DNA from: Clostridiales bacterium
GTDB lineage: Bacteria; Bacillota; Clostridia; Saccharofermentanales; Saccharofermentanaceae
Reading direction: 5' to 3'
DNA length: 64,000 bases
Assembly: GCA_017551865.1 (NCBI GenBank)
Contig: JAFZKB010000003.1
Coordinates: forward strand, 1-64,000
Shown: positions 24,931-33,325 of the stretch, in pieces
How the letters are laid out: every line of letters begins with the position of its first letter
Position numbering within the stretch: the first letter of the stretch is position 1
The notes under the pieces: generated by a model
Database searches by the model: none
What the model saw: only the letters and a program-made list of their open reading frames with translations
What the model was told of the DNA's origin: nothing
Translations under genes and position numbers: made by a program

Positions 24931-25473
24931 ATGAGACAGCCTTCTTTTAAGAAGCTGATAACATCCCTGGCATGCCTGGTGCTGATACTGGGCATGCCGG
25001 GCTTTTTTTGTTCCTGCGGCCGGAAAAAGACCGGAAATGCCGATCTCGGAGATTATCACAAGTATCTCGGGGATTACTACTATGACTGCTCCATCAGCGC
25101 GATGGTCTTCGAAGTCCCGGAGGGCGAGGAGGAACCCGGTATCTTATACCGGCAGGTCACGGATCTGGAGAAACTGACGCAGGTCTGCCCGATCCCGGTA
25201 TGCTTTTTCTTCTATTCGGGCATGCAGGCTGACAGATACGGCCTTTTCGCCTGCATAGAGGAAGTCGCCGAAGTCTATCACGATAAGGTCCTGATCGTGG
25301 CGATCGATGCGCTTGCGGAAAAAGAACTGTCGTCGTCCTATAACGTGGATGCCCTTCCGGAGGCGATCATCATCAAAGAGAACCGGCAGAAGGCGCGCTT
25401 TAACGGAAAAGACCGCGAGAACTGGACCGCGCAGGATCTGGCGCAGTGGATCGTGACAGAAGCCCGGAAGTGA
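24931..25473 (+). CDS. Thioredoxin-fold lipoprotein without CxxC
   Basis: A 180-residue exported protein: a signal peptide with a Cys-Ser-Cys lipobox region at about 27-29, then a thioredoxin-like fold. The pattern VCFFFYSG, VLIVAIDA, a YNVDALPEAIII segment with the cis-proline, and a terminal helix fit that fold. The catalytic CxxC is absent (the position reads SGMQAD), so redox activity is not expected. The gene follows mrp by eight bases and is probably co-transcribed, but a shared function is not evident. Confidence 0.75.
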   Translation: MRQPSFKKLITSLACLVLILGMPGFFCSCGRKKTGNADLGDYHKYLGDYYYDCSISAMVFEVPEGEEEPGILYRQVTDLEKLTQVCPIPVCFFFYSGMQADRYGLFACIEEVAEVYHDKVLIVAIDALAEKELSSSYNVDALPEAIIIKENRQKARFNGKDRENWTAQDLAQWIVTEARK

Positions 25474-25487
25474 GAGAAGGTTTCTCA

Positions 25488-25496
25488 TGATATAAT
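25488..25496 (+). promoter_or_regulatory. Extended -10 promoter before ispF
   Basis: TGATATAAT, an extended -10 element, directly follows a small hairpin (GAGAA/TTCTC). There is no good -35 box. The start would lie very close to the first ATG of ispF. Confidence 0.42.
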
Positions 25497-25509
25497 AGGG
25501 AAGAATCTG

Positions 25510-26055
25510 ATGGAAAAGGCGGAACAGATTATGCAGTACGAATACGCAAACGGAATAGGTCAGGACAGCCATCGTTTCATGCAGCCCTGTGAGGCGCAGC
25601 TCAAGAGTGCCGATAAGTGGCCGAAGAAGCTGATCCTGGGCGGCGTGGAATTTGAAGGAGAGACTCCTCTGGTCGCCAACAGCGACGGCGATGCTGTCTT
25701 GCATGCACTGACCAATGCGATCTCCGGCGTGACGGGGATCAATATCCTGGGCGCGATCGCCGACCAGATGTGTAAGGAAGGCATCACAGACAGCTCGAAA
25801 TATCTGGAAAAGGCCATTTCCTTCTCCCGTGACCAGAACTGGGAACTGACGCATATTTCCATCAGCATTGAAGCCAAGCGCCCGAAGTTCATGAATAAGA
25901 TCGGCCCCATGAAGGTCCGCATCGGCGAACTTACAGGGATCGACCCGGGAAGGGTCGGCATCACCGCGACATCCGGCGAAAACCTCACGCGCTTCGGCGA
26001 AGGGGAAGGCATCATGGTCTTTTGCAGTGTGACCATGCGCCGCCCGGAAGAATGA
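25510..26055 (+). CDS. ispF: 2-C-methyl-D-erythritol 2,4-cyclodiphosphate synthase
   Basis: A 181-residue IspF, MEP pathway: converts CDP-ME-2-phosphate to MEcPP with release of CMP. The metal ligands are Asp and His in GIGQDSHRF and a His in DGDAVLHALTNA, where family members usually have TDA. ITATSGENLTRFGEGEGI matches the CMP-binding end. It is longer than the usual 155-160 residues because of an insert near residues 28-36 and a longer helix region. A second ATG at 25531 (MQYEYANGIG) would give a more typical N-terminus and is a real alternative. It converges with ispD across 36 bases. Confidence 0.9.
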   Translation: MEKAEQIMQYEYANGIGQDSHRFMQPCEAQLKSADKWPKKLILGGVEFEGETPLVANSDGDAVLHALTNAISGVTGINILGAIADQMCKEGITDSSKYLEKAISFSRDQNWELTHISISIEAKRPKFMNKIGPMKVRIGELTGIDPGRVGITATSGENLTRFGEGEGIMVFCSVTMRRPEE

Positions 26056-26091
26056 TTCTTTTTAAAAAGAACCGGAAAAATTAAAACCGGA

Positions 26092-26880
26092 TCAGATCTC
26101 CCTTTGCTCCTTCAGCAGGAACTCCGCAAGAGAAGCATCTTCCGGGGTCGTGATCTTGATATTTCCATAAGAACATGGGATCAACCGGACAGGAATGCCC
26201 AGGGCTTCGGCCAGTGCGGTATCGTCCGTAGCCGTGATCCCTTTTTCTTTTGCCTTTGTATTTACTTCCCGGAGCACACCATACTTAAAGACCTGCGGGG
26301 TCTGCACTTCGTAAAGAAGGGATCTGTCGAGCGTCCGGTCCACAAGTCTCGGAGAAACGTCCGAAGAAGGCGTCTCTTCCACGGCGCACTTGATCGTGTT
26401 CTTGCAGGGCGTGGCGGCGACAGAGACATCGTACATCGATCCTGCCGTAAAGCACGCCGTGATGGTCTTTCTGTCCACCATGCATCTGGCGCCGTCGTGG
26501 ATGAAGACGATGTCTTTGGCATCCGGAACGCGGGATAAGGAAGAAAGCGCTTCGATCCCGCAGGAAACGGAATCCTGACGGGTCGCGCCGCCTTTGACGA
26601 TCTTTTCCACAAAAGAGATCTTATACTCCGAAACGAGCTCCGAGACAAGCGGGATATTCTCTTCGGAAGTGACGATCACGCCGTGGATCGGGACGGTGCT
26701 TTTCTCGGAAAATTCGGCAAAAGCCAGAAGTGTCCTGGCCAGGACCGGGATCCCGTCGATCTTAAAAAACTGCTTGCTGTAGTCAAGCCCCATGCGCGAA
26801 CCGGTGCCGGCCGCAGGAACGATCAGATAAAGGTCGCGTTTCATAGGGTTAACGGGAATGGACTTGATATCGATCTGCAT
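26092..26880 (-). CDS. ispD: 2-C-methyl-D-erythritol 4-phosphate cytidylyltransferase
   Basis: A 262-residue IspD, MEP pathway: couples MEP with CTP to give CDP-ME. It has the nucleotide-binding motif LIVPAAGTGSRMG, then YSKQFFKIDGIPVLARTL, GGATRQDSV, FIHDGARCMV (metal Asp), LYEVQTPQVF and TDDTALAEALG. A ~13-residue N-terminal extension precedes the usual start. An internal ATG at about residue 13 is an alternative, but GGAGGAAAAT supports the first one. It lies 11 bases after radA in the same direction. Confidence 0.93.
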   Translation of the reverse strand: MQIDIKSIPVNPMKRDLYLIVPAAGTGSRMGLDYSKQFFKIDGIPVLARTLLAFAEFSEKSTVPIHGVIVTSEENIPLVSELVSEYKISFVEKIVKGGATRQDSVSCGIEALSSLSRVPDAKDIVFIHDGARCMVDRKTITACFTAGSMYDVSVAATPCKNTIKCAVEETPSSDVSPRLVDRTLDRSLLYEVQTPQVFKYGVLREVNTKAKEKGITATDDTALAEALGIPVRLIPCSYGNIKITTPEDASLAEFLLKEQREI

Positions 26881-26891
26881 ATTTTCCTCCT

Positions 26892-28268
26892 TTATGAGAA
26901 AAGAACATCGATGGCTTCGGAGAGCTTATCCACGTAGATAAACTCCATCTTCAGCGGAAGTCTTTCCGCTGCGGTCTTGCTCGCGCCCGGAAGGACACAT
27001 GCGGTAAATCCGAGACGGGAAGCATCGGCCAGACGTTTCTCAAGGTCGCTGACCGGACGCAATTCACCGGTAAGACCCACTTCGCCCAGGACCATCGTGT
27101 CTTCGCGGAGAGGCTTTCCAGAGATCGAAGAGAAGACCGCGCAGAGGACCGCAAGGTCACAGGAAGTCTCGTCGATCCGCATGCCGCCGACGACATTGAT
27201 ATAGGCATCCATATTGGAGATGCCGACTTTGCATTTGCTCTCTAAAACAGCCAGCAGCATGGAGATGCGGCCCTTGTCGAGGCCCTGCGTCATGCGCTGG
27301 GGATTGGCATAGGAAGAAGGCGCCATCAGTGCCTGGATCTCGAGGAGTACGGCACGCGAGCCCTCCACGACCGAGGTGATCACGGAGCCGGGCGCCATGT
27401 GCGGACGGCCGGAAAGAAGGAGAGCCGAGGCGTTCTCGACGCCGACCAGTCCCTTCTGCGTCATCTCGAAAAAGGCCATCTCTCCGGTCGATCCGAAGCG
27501 GTTCTTCGTGGCGCGGAGCATGCGAAGGGAAGAAGAGCCGTCACCTTCGAAATAAAGGACGGTATCCACCATATGCTCGATGATGCGGGGACCTGCGATC
27601 GCGCCGTCCTTGGTGACATGACCGACCAGGACGATCGGAACATTCAGGGACTTGGCCAGCCGCAGAAGACCGGCCGTGACTTCACGGGTCTGGGAAACAG
27701 AACCCGGCGCGGAGGCGATCTCCTCACTGTAGAGTGTCTGGATCGAGTCGATCACACAAAGACCGGGATGGTGTTCGGTGATGAGCTCGGAGATATGTTC
27801 GAAAGAAGTCTGGGAACAAAGCGAAATGCTCTCCCGGGAGATGCCGAGACGGTCGGCGCGCATCTTGATCTGGGATTTGGATTCCTCACCGGAGATATAG
27901 AGAATTTCTCCACTCGTCTTAACGGCGCCGCTGACCTGCATGAGGAGAGTGGATTTACCGATTCCCGGGTCGCCTCCGACGAGTGTCATGGACCCTTCGA
28001 CGAAACCGCCGCCCAAGATGCGGTCGAGTTCGGAAATGCCGGAAGAAAAGCGCGGCTCGTTTTCTTTAGCGACTTCGGAGAGCTTGGAGACACCTCTTTC
28101 GGCGATCCAGCCGGCGCGAAGAGCAGGCTTGGCATCCGCTGGAGCGGTCTTGGCTTCGACAACTTCATCGAAGGTGTTATATTCCTGGCACGAGGGGCAT
28201 TTGCCCATCCAGCCGGAGGTCTCATAGCCGCAGCTGCGGCAGACAAACTGTGATTTTTTCTTCGCCAT
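26892..28268 (-). CDS. radA: DNA repair protein RadA (Sms)
   Basis: A 458-residue RadA, a RecA-like ATPase helping branch migration in recombination. It has an N-terminal C4 zinc finger (CRSCG, CPSC), Walker A GGDPGIGKSTLLMQ, the RadA-specific KNRFG motif in ATKNRFGSTGEMAFFEM, and a C-terminal Lon-protease-like domain (ends GASKTAAERLP). ATG 28268 has AAGGAGA upstream, and the zinc finger begins at once. It leads the radA-ispD operon. Its 5' end faces the ligase gene at 28419. Confidence 0.96.
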   Translation of the reverse strand: MAKKKSQFVCRSCGYETSGWMGKCPSCQEYNTFDEVVEAKTAPADAKPALRAGWIAERGVSKLSEVAKENEPRFSSGISELDRILGGGFVEGSMTLVGGDPGIGKSTLLMQVSGAVKTSGEILYISGEESKSQIKMRADRLGISRESISLCSQTSFEHISELITEHHPGLCVIDSIQTLYSEEIASAPGSVSQTREVTAGLLRLAKSLNVPIVLVGHVTKDGAIAGPRIIEHMVDTVLYFEGDGSSSLRMLRATKNRFGSTGEMAFFEMTQKGLVGVENASALLLSGRPHMAPGSVITSVVEGSRAVLLEIQALMAPSSYANPQRMTQGLDKGRISMLLAVLESKCKVGISNMDAYINVVGGMRIDETSCDLAVLCAVFSSISGKPLREDTMVLGEVGLTGELRPVSDLEKRLADASRLGFTACVLPGASKTAAERLPLKMEFIYVDKLSEAIDVLFS

Positions 28269-28418
28269 AAGGTCTCCTTGAACGGTGCTTTTCCCGCGGA
28301 AAAAGCGGGCGGGATATCGCACCCGATACACCTAATCATACCACCTCGGTATTCCTTTTTTAAGAGAAATTGAGTAAAATACAAAAGATTGTTTGATGTT
28401 TGCGAGGAACAAGAGACC

Positions 28419-30239
28419 ATGGACCGCTCCTGGATGGATTTTTATGATGAAGAGATGACCGGCGAAGTCGATCTGCCGGATTTCACACTGTATGAGATGC
28501 TGCTGCGCACAGCGACGGTTTTTCCGAAGAAGAATGCAGTCACCTTTGAAGGCACGCATATCACTTTTTCGGAACTTCTCTTCGAGGTAGATTCTTTCGC
28601 GGACGCGCTCACAGACTGTAATGTCGGCACGGGTACGGTCGTGACGGTCTGCCTTCCGAATATTCCGCAGGCTGTAGTATCCATATACGCGATCAATAAA
28701 CTCGGCGCCATTGCGAATATGGTCCATCCGAAAACACCTGCCACAGAGCTGAAAAACAGCATGCAGCAGACAGGCAGTGAGTGCCTTTTGATCCTGGACG
28801 CGCTCCTGCCGAAGAGCAGAGAGATGCTCGATGAGATGAATCCGGGTCTGGTCATCGTATGTGAAATCGGTGATTATCTTTCCAAGCCGAAAGCACTTGC
28901 CTTTCACTTCGCGAAGGGAAGAAAGATCCCGAAATACCCGAAGGACTCCTTCTATATTTCGTATTCGGACCTGATCCTTCACGGAGATCTGCTGAGAAGC
29001 GGCAAGATCACCGGCGAATATGACTGGCCCGGTGCTTTTGAAGAAGAAAAAGAAAAAGCACCGAAGGCGCCGTATGTCCGCCCGATCAGTCCCGATGCCC
29101 CGGCTGTCTACCTTCACAGTGGCGGTACGACAGGCTCTCCGAAGATCATCATGATCTCTTCAAAGAATATGAACCATCTGGCGGTCTGTGGACCGCAGAT
29201 CATCCGGGTTCAGGACCCGTTCTCCGATCCGGAAAATTTTCCGGATCTGACTATGGTGGCGATCCTGCCGCTGTTCCACGGATTCGGCATCTGCATGTGC
29301 ATGCACTGCATGATCGTTAATGCCATCAATATGCTTCTTGTCCCGATCTTTAAGCCGGATGAACTGGCGAAGATCATCCGGAAGGAGAAGCCGCAGCTCA
29401 TCGCCGCCGTGCCGACGCTTTACGAGGGCATGATGAAGAGCGAGAAGCTCCGGAAAATGAAACTTGATTTCCTGATCGCCTGCTTTTCCGGCGGCGACAC
29501 GCTCCCGATGGACCTCAAGAAACGCTTCGAGGAGTTCCTCCACGAGAGAGGCTCGAATATCTCTCTTCGTGAAGGTTACGGACTGACCGAGACGGTGACC
29601 GTCTGTTCCGTCAATCCGGAAAAGAACTGCAGAGACGGTTCTGTCGGACTTCCGCTTCCGAAGATCGACATGAAGGTCGTCCGTCCGGGCACGAATGAAG
29701 AGATCCCCTACGGGGAAAAAGGTGAGATCTGCATCGCAGGTCCGACGGTCATGCTCGGATACCTGAATGATCCGGAGGCGACGGATCTGGCCATCCATAC
29801 CCATGAGGACGGAAGACGCTGGATCCACAGCGGCGACATGGGACACAGAGATGAAGACGGCTATTTCTACTTTGACCAGCGCATCAAGCGCATCATCAAG
29901 GTGTCCGGCGTCCCTGTTTTCCCGACGCAGATCGAAAAGACCCTGTCGAAGGTCGAAGAGGTGGAAGTGTCCTGTGCGGTCGCGATTCCGCATCCTTATC
30001 GTCTCCACGTGGTCAAAGCATACATTGTGCTGAAGGACCGGACGGCTTCGGAAGAGAAGAAGGAAATGGTCAGACAGAAACTGGAAGAGATCTGCGAGTC
30101 GGATCTGATTCCGTATGCCCGTCCTGTAGAATATGAATTCCGGGAAGACCTCCCGAAAACGAAGATCGGCAAGATCGACTACCGCGCCCTGGAACAGGAG
30201 GCGCAGCCCCCGAAGGAGGAGTCTGTAACGAATGCATAA
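28419..30239 (+). CDS. AMP-binding acyl-CoA synthetase-like enzyme
   Basis: A 606-residue ANL-superfamily ligase. The P-loop is YLHSGGTTGSPKII (about residues 231-244). YGLTETVTVCS is the A5-type motif, and IHSGDMGHRDEDGYF and IKRIIKVSGVPVFP are the A7/A8 region. The catalytic lysine is in LPKTKIGKIDYRAL. This suits a fatty-acid or other carboxylic-acid CoA ligase; the substrate is unknown. The ATG at 28419 has GAGGAAC/AGAGA upstream. An in-frame TTG ten codons earlier is less likely. The 3' end overlaps the ABC permease gene by eight bases, so the ligase and exporter belong to one operon. Confidence 0.86.
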   Translation: MDRSWMDFYDEEMTGEVDLPDFTLYEMLLRTATVFPKKNAVTFEGTHITFSELLFEVDSFADALTDCNVGTGTVVTVCLPNIPQAVVSIYAINKLGAIANMVHPKTPATELKNSMQQTGSECLLILDALLPKSREMLDEMNPGLVIVCEIGDYLSKPKALAFHFAKGRKIPKYPKDSFYISYSDLILHGDLLRSGKITGEYDWPGAFEEEKEKAPKAPYVRPISPDAPAVYLHSGGTTGSPKIIMISSKNMNHLAVCGPQIIRVQDPFSDPENFPDLTMVAILPLFHGFGICMCMHCMIVNAINMLLVPIFKPDELAKIIRKEKPQLIAAVPTLYEGMMKSEKLRKMKLDFLIACFSGGDTLPMDLKKRFEEFLHERGSNISLREGYGLTETVTVCSVNPEKNCRDGSVGLPLPKIDMKVVRPGTNEEIPYGEKGEICIAGPTVMLGYLNDPEATDLAIHTHEDGRRWIHSGDMGHRDEDGYFYFDQRIKRIIKVSGVPVFPTQIEKTLSKVEEVEVSCAVAIPHPYRLHVVKAYIVLKDRTASEEKKEMVRQKLEEICESDLIPYARPVEYEFREDLPKTKIGKIDYRALEQEAQPPKEESVTNA

Positions 30240-31359
30240 CCGGCATGTCCTGCATGTGATGGCAAGTGAGTGGAAGAAGACCAGAAAGACTCCGGTCCAG
30301 CTGGTCATGATGCTCCTTGTGCCGGTTTTAAGCGTTCTTTTCCTCTCCTGGGGAATGGATTATATCCTGGGTATCAGCTCACACTATAAGGCTGCGGTTT
30401 TTTTCGCCGACGATAAAGTCGAGCTCGCCGAAGAGGTGCTGGCTGACGAATACCCGTACTTTTCTTTTCGAAATGGAGATAAGGAAGATGCGAAGGACCT
30501 GATCTACGAGGGCAAGATCGACACCGCCCTGATCGTCGGGGAGGAGGAGATAAGGCTCATCTACGACAGTTCGCTCCTGACTTCCTCTGCCGCTTTAAAA
30601 GACTCGTCCGACATCGCCGCCGACCTTTCGATGCTTCTGGAAGGAAAAGAATACTACGACGGGATGCAGCTTTTCTACCCGCAGGAAGAACTTATAGATC
30701 TGAGCACCCCGATGGATAAACTGCAAAAGCATATCGATCAGCTGGCCGGCGTCGTCGGCATGATCATCTTCCTCATGATGGCCAGTAATGCCATGACTAT
30801 TTCCGCGCGGTCTATCACAGGCGAGAAGGAGCGTCAGACCTTCGACACACTGGTCCTGTGTCCCGCACCGCTTCGGAAGATCCTGCTCGGAAAGATGCTG
30901 ATGATGATGGCCGAGATCTTCCTTTCCGGAGTGATGGGCGTACTTGCGGCCATTGCCGGCATGGCCATCTGGAGCCGGAAGAATTTTGCTACGATCTGCG
31001 AGCAGGCAGGGCAGGACGGCCTTTGGATCCTCGTGCTCCTTCTCCTGCTTCTTGCCGTCACGATGGCCGTCACGGCGATCTTTACCTTCATCGGTTCGGC
31101 CTTTTCCCAGACGAAAAAAGCCTCGCTCTTTTCTTCGGCCGGTATGGTGGTCGTTTCCGTTGCCGCGATGCTTCCGACATTTCTTACGACAGATCTCGTC
31201 AAGTATATCCCCATGGCGAACTGGACGCCCTCGATCCTTGACATCTGCCGCCATGACATACACTTCGTTCCGCTTCTTGTGGCGCTTCTGATTTCCGCCG
31301 CGCTCCTATGCATCAGCATGATCCTGTCCACAGGATTATGGGAAAGGACTTCCGAATGA
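30232..31359 (+). CDS. ABC-2 type transporter permease (first)
   Basis: A 375-residue NatB/YhaP-like permease. One N-terminal helix (about 21-43) is followed by a ~130-residue extracellular domain, then five to six helices from about 170. The conserved motif TGEKERQTFDTLVLCPAPLR precedes helix 3. It overlaps the ligase gene by eight bases and the ATPase gene by four, with GGAGGAG as ribosome site. Confidence 0.86.
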   Translation: MHNRHVLHVMASEWKKTRKTPVQLVMMLLVPVLSVLFLSWGMDYILGISSHYKAAVFFADDKVELAEEVLADEYPYFSFRNGDKEDAKDLIYEGKIDTALIVGEEEIRLIYDSSLLTSSAALKDSSDIAADLSMLLEGKEYYDGMQLFYPQEELIDLSTPMDKLQKHIDQLAGVVGMIIFLMMASNAMTISARSITGEKERQTFDTLVLCPAPLRKILLGKMLMMMAEIFLSGVMGVLAAIAGMAIWSRKNFATICEQAGQDGLWILVLLLLLLAVTMAVTAIFTFIGSAFSQTKKASLFSSAGMVVVSVAAMLPTFLTTDLVKYIPMANWTPSILDICRHDIHFVPLLVALLISAALLCISMILSTGLWERTSE

Positions 31360-32108
31360 TCACGATCGAACACCTGAAAAAGACATTCAAGAAGAATAAG
31401 GTCGAGGCCGTAAAAGACGTCTCTCTGGAGATCCATGACGGCCAGATCTTCGCGCTCCTGGGCCCGAACGGCGCAGGCAAAACCACCACGATGAGGATGC
31501 TCTCGACGCTTCTGGAACCGACGGCCGGCACGATCCACTACGACGGAAAACTCCTCGAACAGAGCGACGTGGACATCAGGCGGCGCATCGCATTTCTGAC
31601 CAACGAGATCCGTCTTGACGGGCAGTTTACTCCCGACGAGCTGGCAGATTACTACGGCCATCTTTACGAAATGACGAAGGAGCAGATCGAGAAAAACCGA
31701 GACAAGCTCTTCGATTATTTCGGCATCAGCGAGTTCCGCGACAGAAGATACGAGACCTTTTCGACCGGCATGAAGCAGAAGACGTCGCTCGCGATCTGCC
31801 TTCTGCATGATCCGGATACCATCATCTTCGACGAGCCGACGAATGGCCTCGATATACTGACCCAGCACCTGATCGAGGAATACCTTCAGAGATTAAAAGC
31901 CGAGGGTAAGTGTATCATCCTTTCGACCCACATCCTGGACCTGGTGGGCCGCCTGGCCGACCGCGTCGGGATCATCGTTGACGGAAGAAGCGTCTTCTGT
32001 GGTACCGTGGAGGAACTCCCTGCGGCGCAGGGCGTAAACACACTGGAAGAAGCATTTATCAAGCTTTATAAGGAGAACCATGAGGAAAAAGCCATCGTCG
32101 GTAAATAA
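31356..32108 (+). CDS. ABC transporter ATP-binding protein
   Basis: A 250-residue cytoplasmic ATPase with Walker A LLGPNGAGKTTTMRML, Q-loop region, signature FSTGMKQKT, Walker B IIFDEPTNGLD and switch His in LSTHILD. It resembles NatA-type subunits. ATG 31356 overlaps the permease stop (ATGA). It powers export by the two flanking permeases. The cargo is unknown. NatAB-like pumps export sodium, but the ligase neighbour could hint at a lipid. Confidence 0.93.
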   Translation: MITIEHLKKTFKKNKVEAVKDVSLEIHDGQIFALLGPNGAGKTTTMRMLSTLLEPTAGTIHYDGKLLEQSDVDIRRRIAFLTNEIRLDGQFTPDELADYYGHLYEMTKEQIEKNRDKLFDYFGISEFRDRRYETFSTGMKQKTSLAICLLHDPDTIIFDEPTNGLDILTQHLIEEYLQRLKAEGKCIILSTHILDLVGRLADRVGIIVDGRSVFCGTVEELPAAQGVNTLEEAFIKLYKENHEEKAIVGK

Positions 32109-33243
32109 AATACTGCACGGGATGCACCAGATCTTTTCGCATGAGATGCGTAAGATCCTGAAGGAAAAGAGCCTTCTTTTCGGCTTTATCGTCCTTCCTG
32201 TGATCATGCTGCTCATGACGGTCGGTATCTCCATGCTCCAGCCGAAGGAAACGGAGACGGTAGAGGCGTACCGCATGTATTTCTACGGTCTGGAGATCGA
32301 CAGCTACAACATCGGAACAATGGATGATAAAGACATCTGGATCGAGCCGGTGAAGGATGATCCGGAAGAGTTCATGAAATCGAAGAGATTTAACCGCTGC
32401 GATGTCCTCGTAGATTATTCGGATGTCCACAATGTCAAGATCTACTACTACGAGAGTGATGATGTCTCCTCCTACCTGAAGATGAGCGCGGAGTCCTTCG
32501 TGCGCCAGTCTTACGAGGAGATCTATAAGGACATGTTCCCGGATATCACTTTCCGGCCGCTTTCTACGGAAGATATCAAGCAGAAGGACGACACCAACCG
32601 CATGATCGCTATGCTGCTTCCTTATATGCTTATACTTCCGCTTACTGCCAATATCGCGAACTTCGCGGGCGATACGATCGCGGGGGATAAGGCCAGGGGT
32701 ACCTTCTATCAGGTCATGCTCTCGCCGGTCCCGCCGATCAGTCTTATTATGGGCAAGATCCTGTCGGTCAGCCTTATAAGCCTGATCAGCAGTGGTGTCT
32801 ATATCGGCTGTGATGTCCTGGGAAGCCGGATATGTGAAAGCCTCGGCATCAAGGACGCCTTCGGCTTTGCCGGCGTTCATGTCAGTACGCCGCAGATCCT
32901 GCTGATCCTGCTTTATGCGGTGCTCCTCTGCTATCTGTTCGCCAACCTCGGCGTACTGATCTCGCTGTTCTGCAAAGACGTCAACCAGGCCCAGACCGCG
33001 CAGATCCCGGTCACGCTGCTTTGCACCCTGGCCTCCATGATGTCCATGTTCCGACTCGGTATCTCCCCGAAGTCCCACTATCTGATTCCGGTGTACAATA
33101 TCTGCCTCATTTTCCAGGACCTTTTAAATGCCCGTGCGAAGATGGGAAATATGCTCATGGTCGCCCTTTCACTTTTTGTCCTGGCAGTTTCGGTCCTGGT
33201 GGTCACACTTCTTTCGTATAAGAGCGAAAAGGTCAGAATATAA
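32080..33243 (+). CDS. ABC-2 type transporter permease (second)
   Basis: A 387-residue permease with the same plan as the first: helix at about 32-50, extracellular domain (about 55-170), then six helices starting with MIAMLLPYMLILPLT and the loop GDKARGTFYQVMLSPV. It starts 29 bases inside the ATPase gene behind AAGGAG and so is tightly coupled. Two different permeases with one ATPase imply a heterodimeric membrane part. Confidence 0.86.
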   Translation: MRKKPSSVNKILHGMHQIFSHEMRKILKEKSLLFGFIVLPVIMLLMTVGISMLQPKETETVEAYRMYFYGLEIDSYNIGTMDDKDIWIEPVKDDPEEFMKSKRFNRCDVLVDYSDVHNVKIYYYESDDVSSYLKMSAESFVRQSYEEIYKDMFPDITFRPLSTEDIKQKDDTNRMIAMLLPYMLILPLTANIANFAGDTIAGDKARGTFYQVMLSPVPPISLIMGKILSVSLISLISSGVYIGCDVLGSRICESLGIKDAFGFAGVHVSTPQILLILLYAVLLCYLFANLGVLISLFCKDVNQAQTAQIPVTLLCTLASMMSMFRLGISPKSHYLIPVYNICLIFQDLLNARAKMGNMLMVALSLFVLAVSVLVVTLLSYKSEKVRI

Positions 33244-33325
33244 GCGTTTTGTCATTTTGCTCGGGTCGCCTTTTATTTGCCCTCTGTTTATGTTTAAATA
33301 TCCTTGAGAAGGAGATGAAAGTGCT

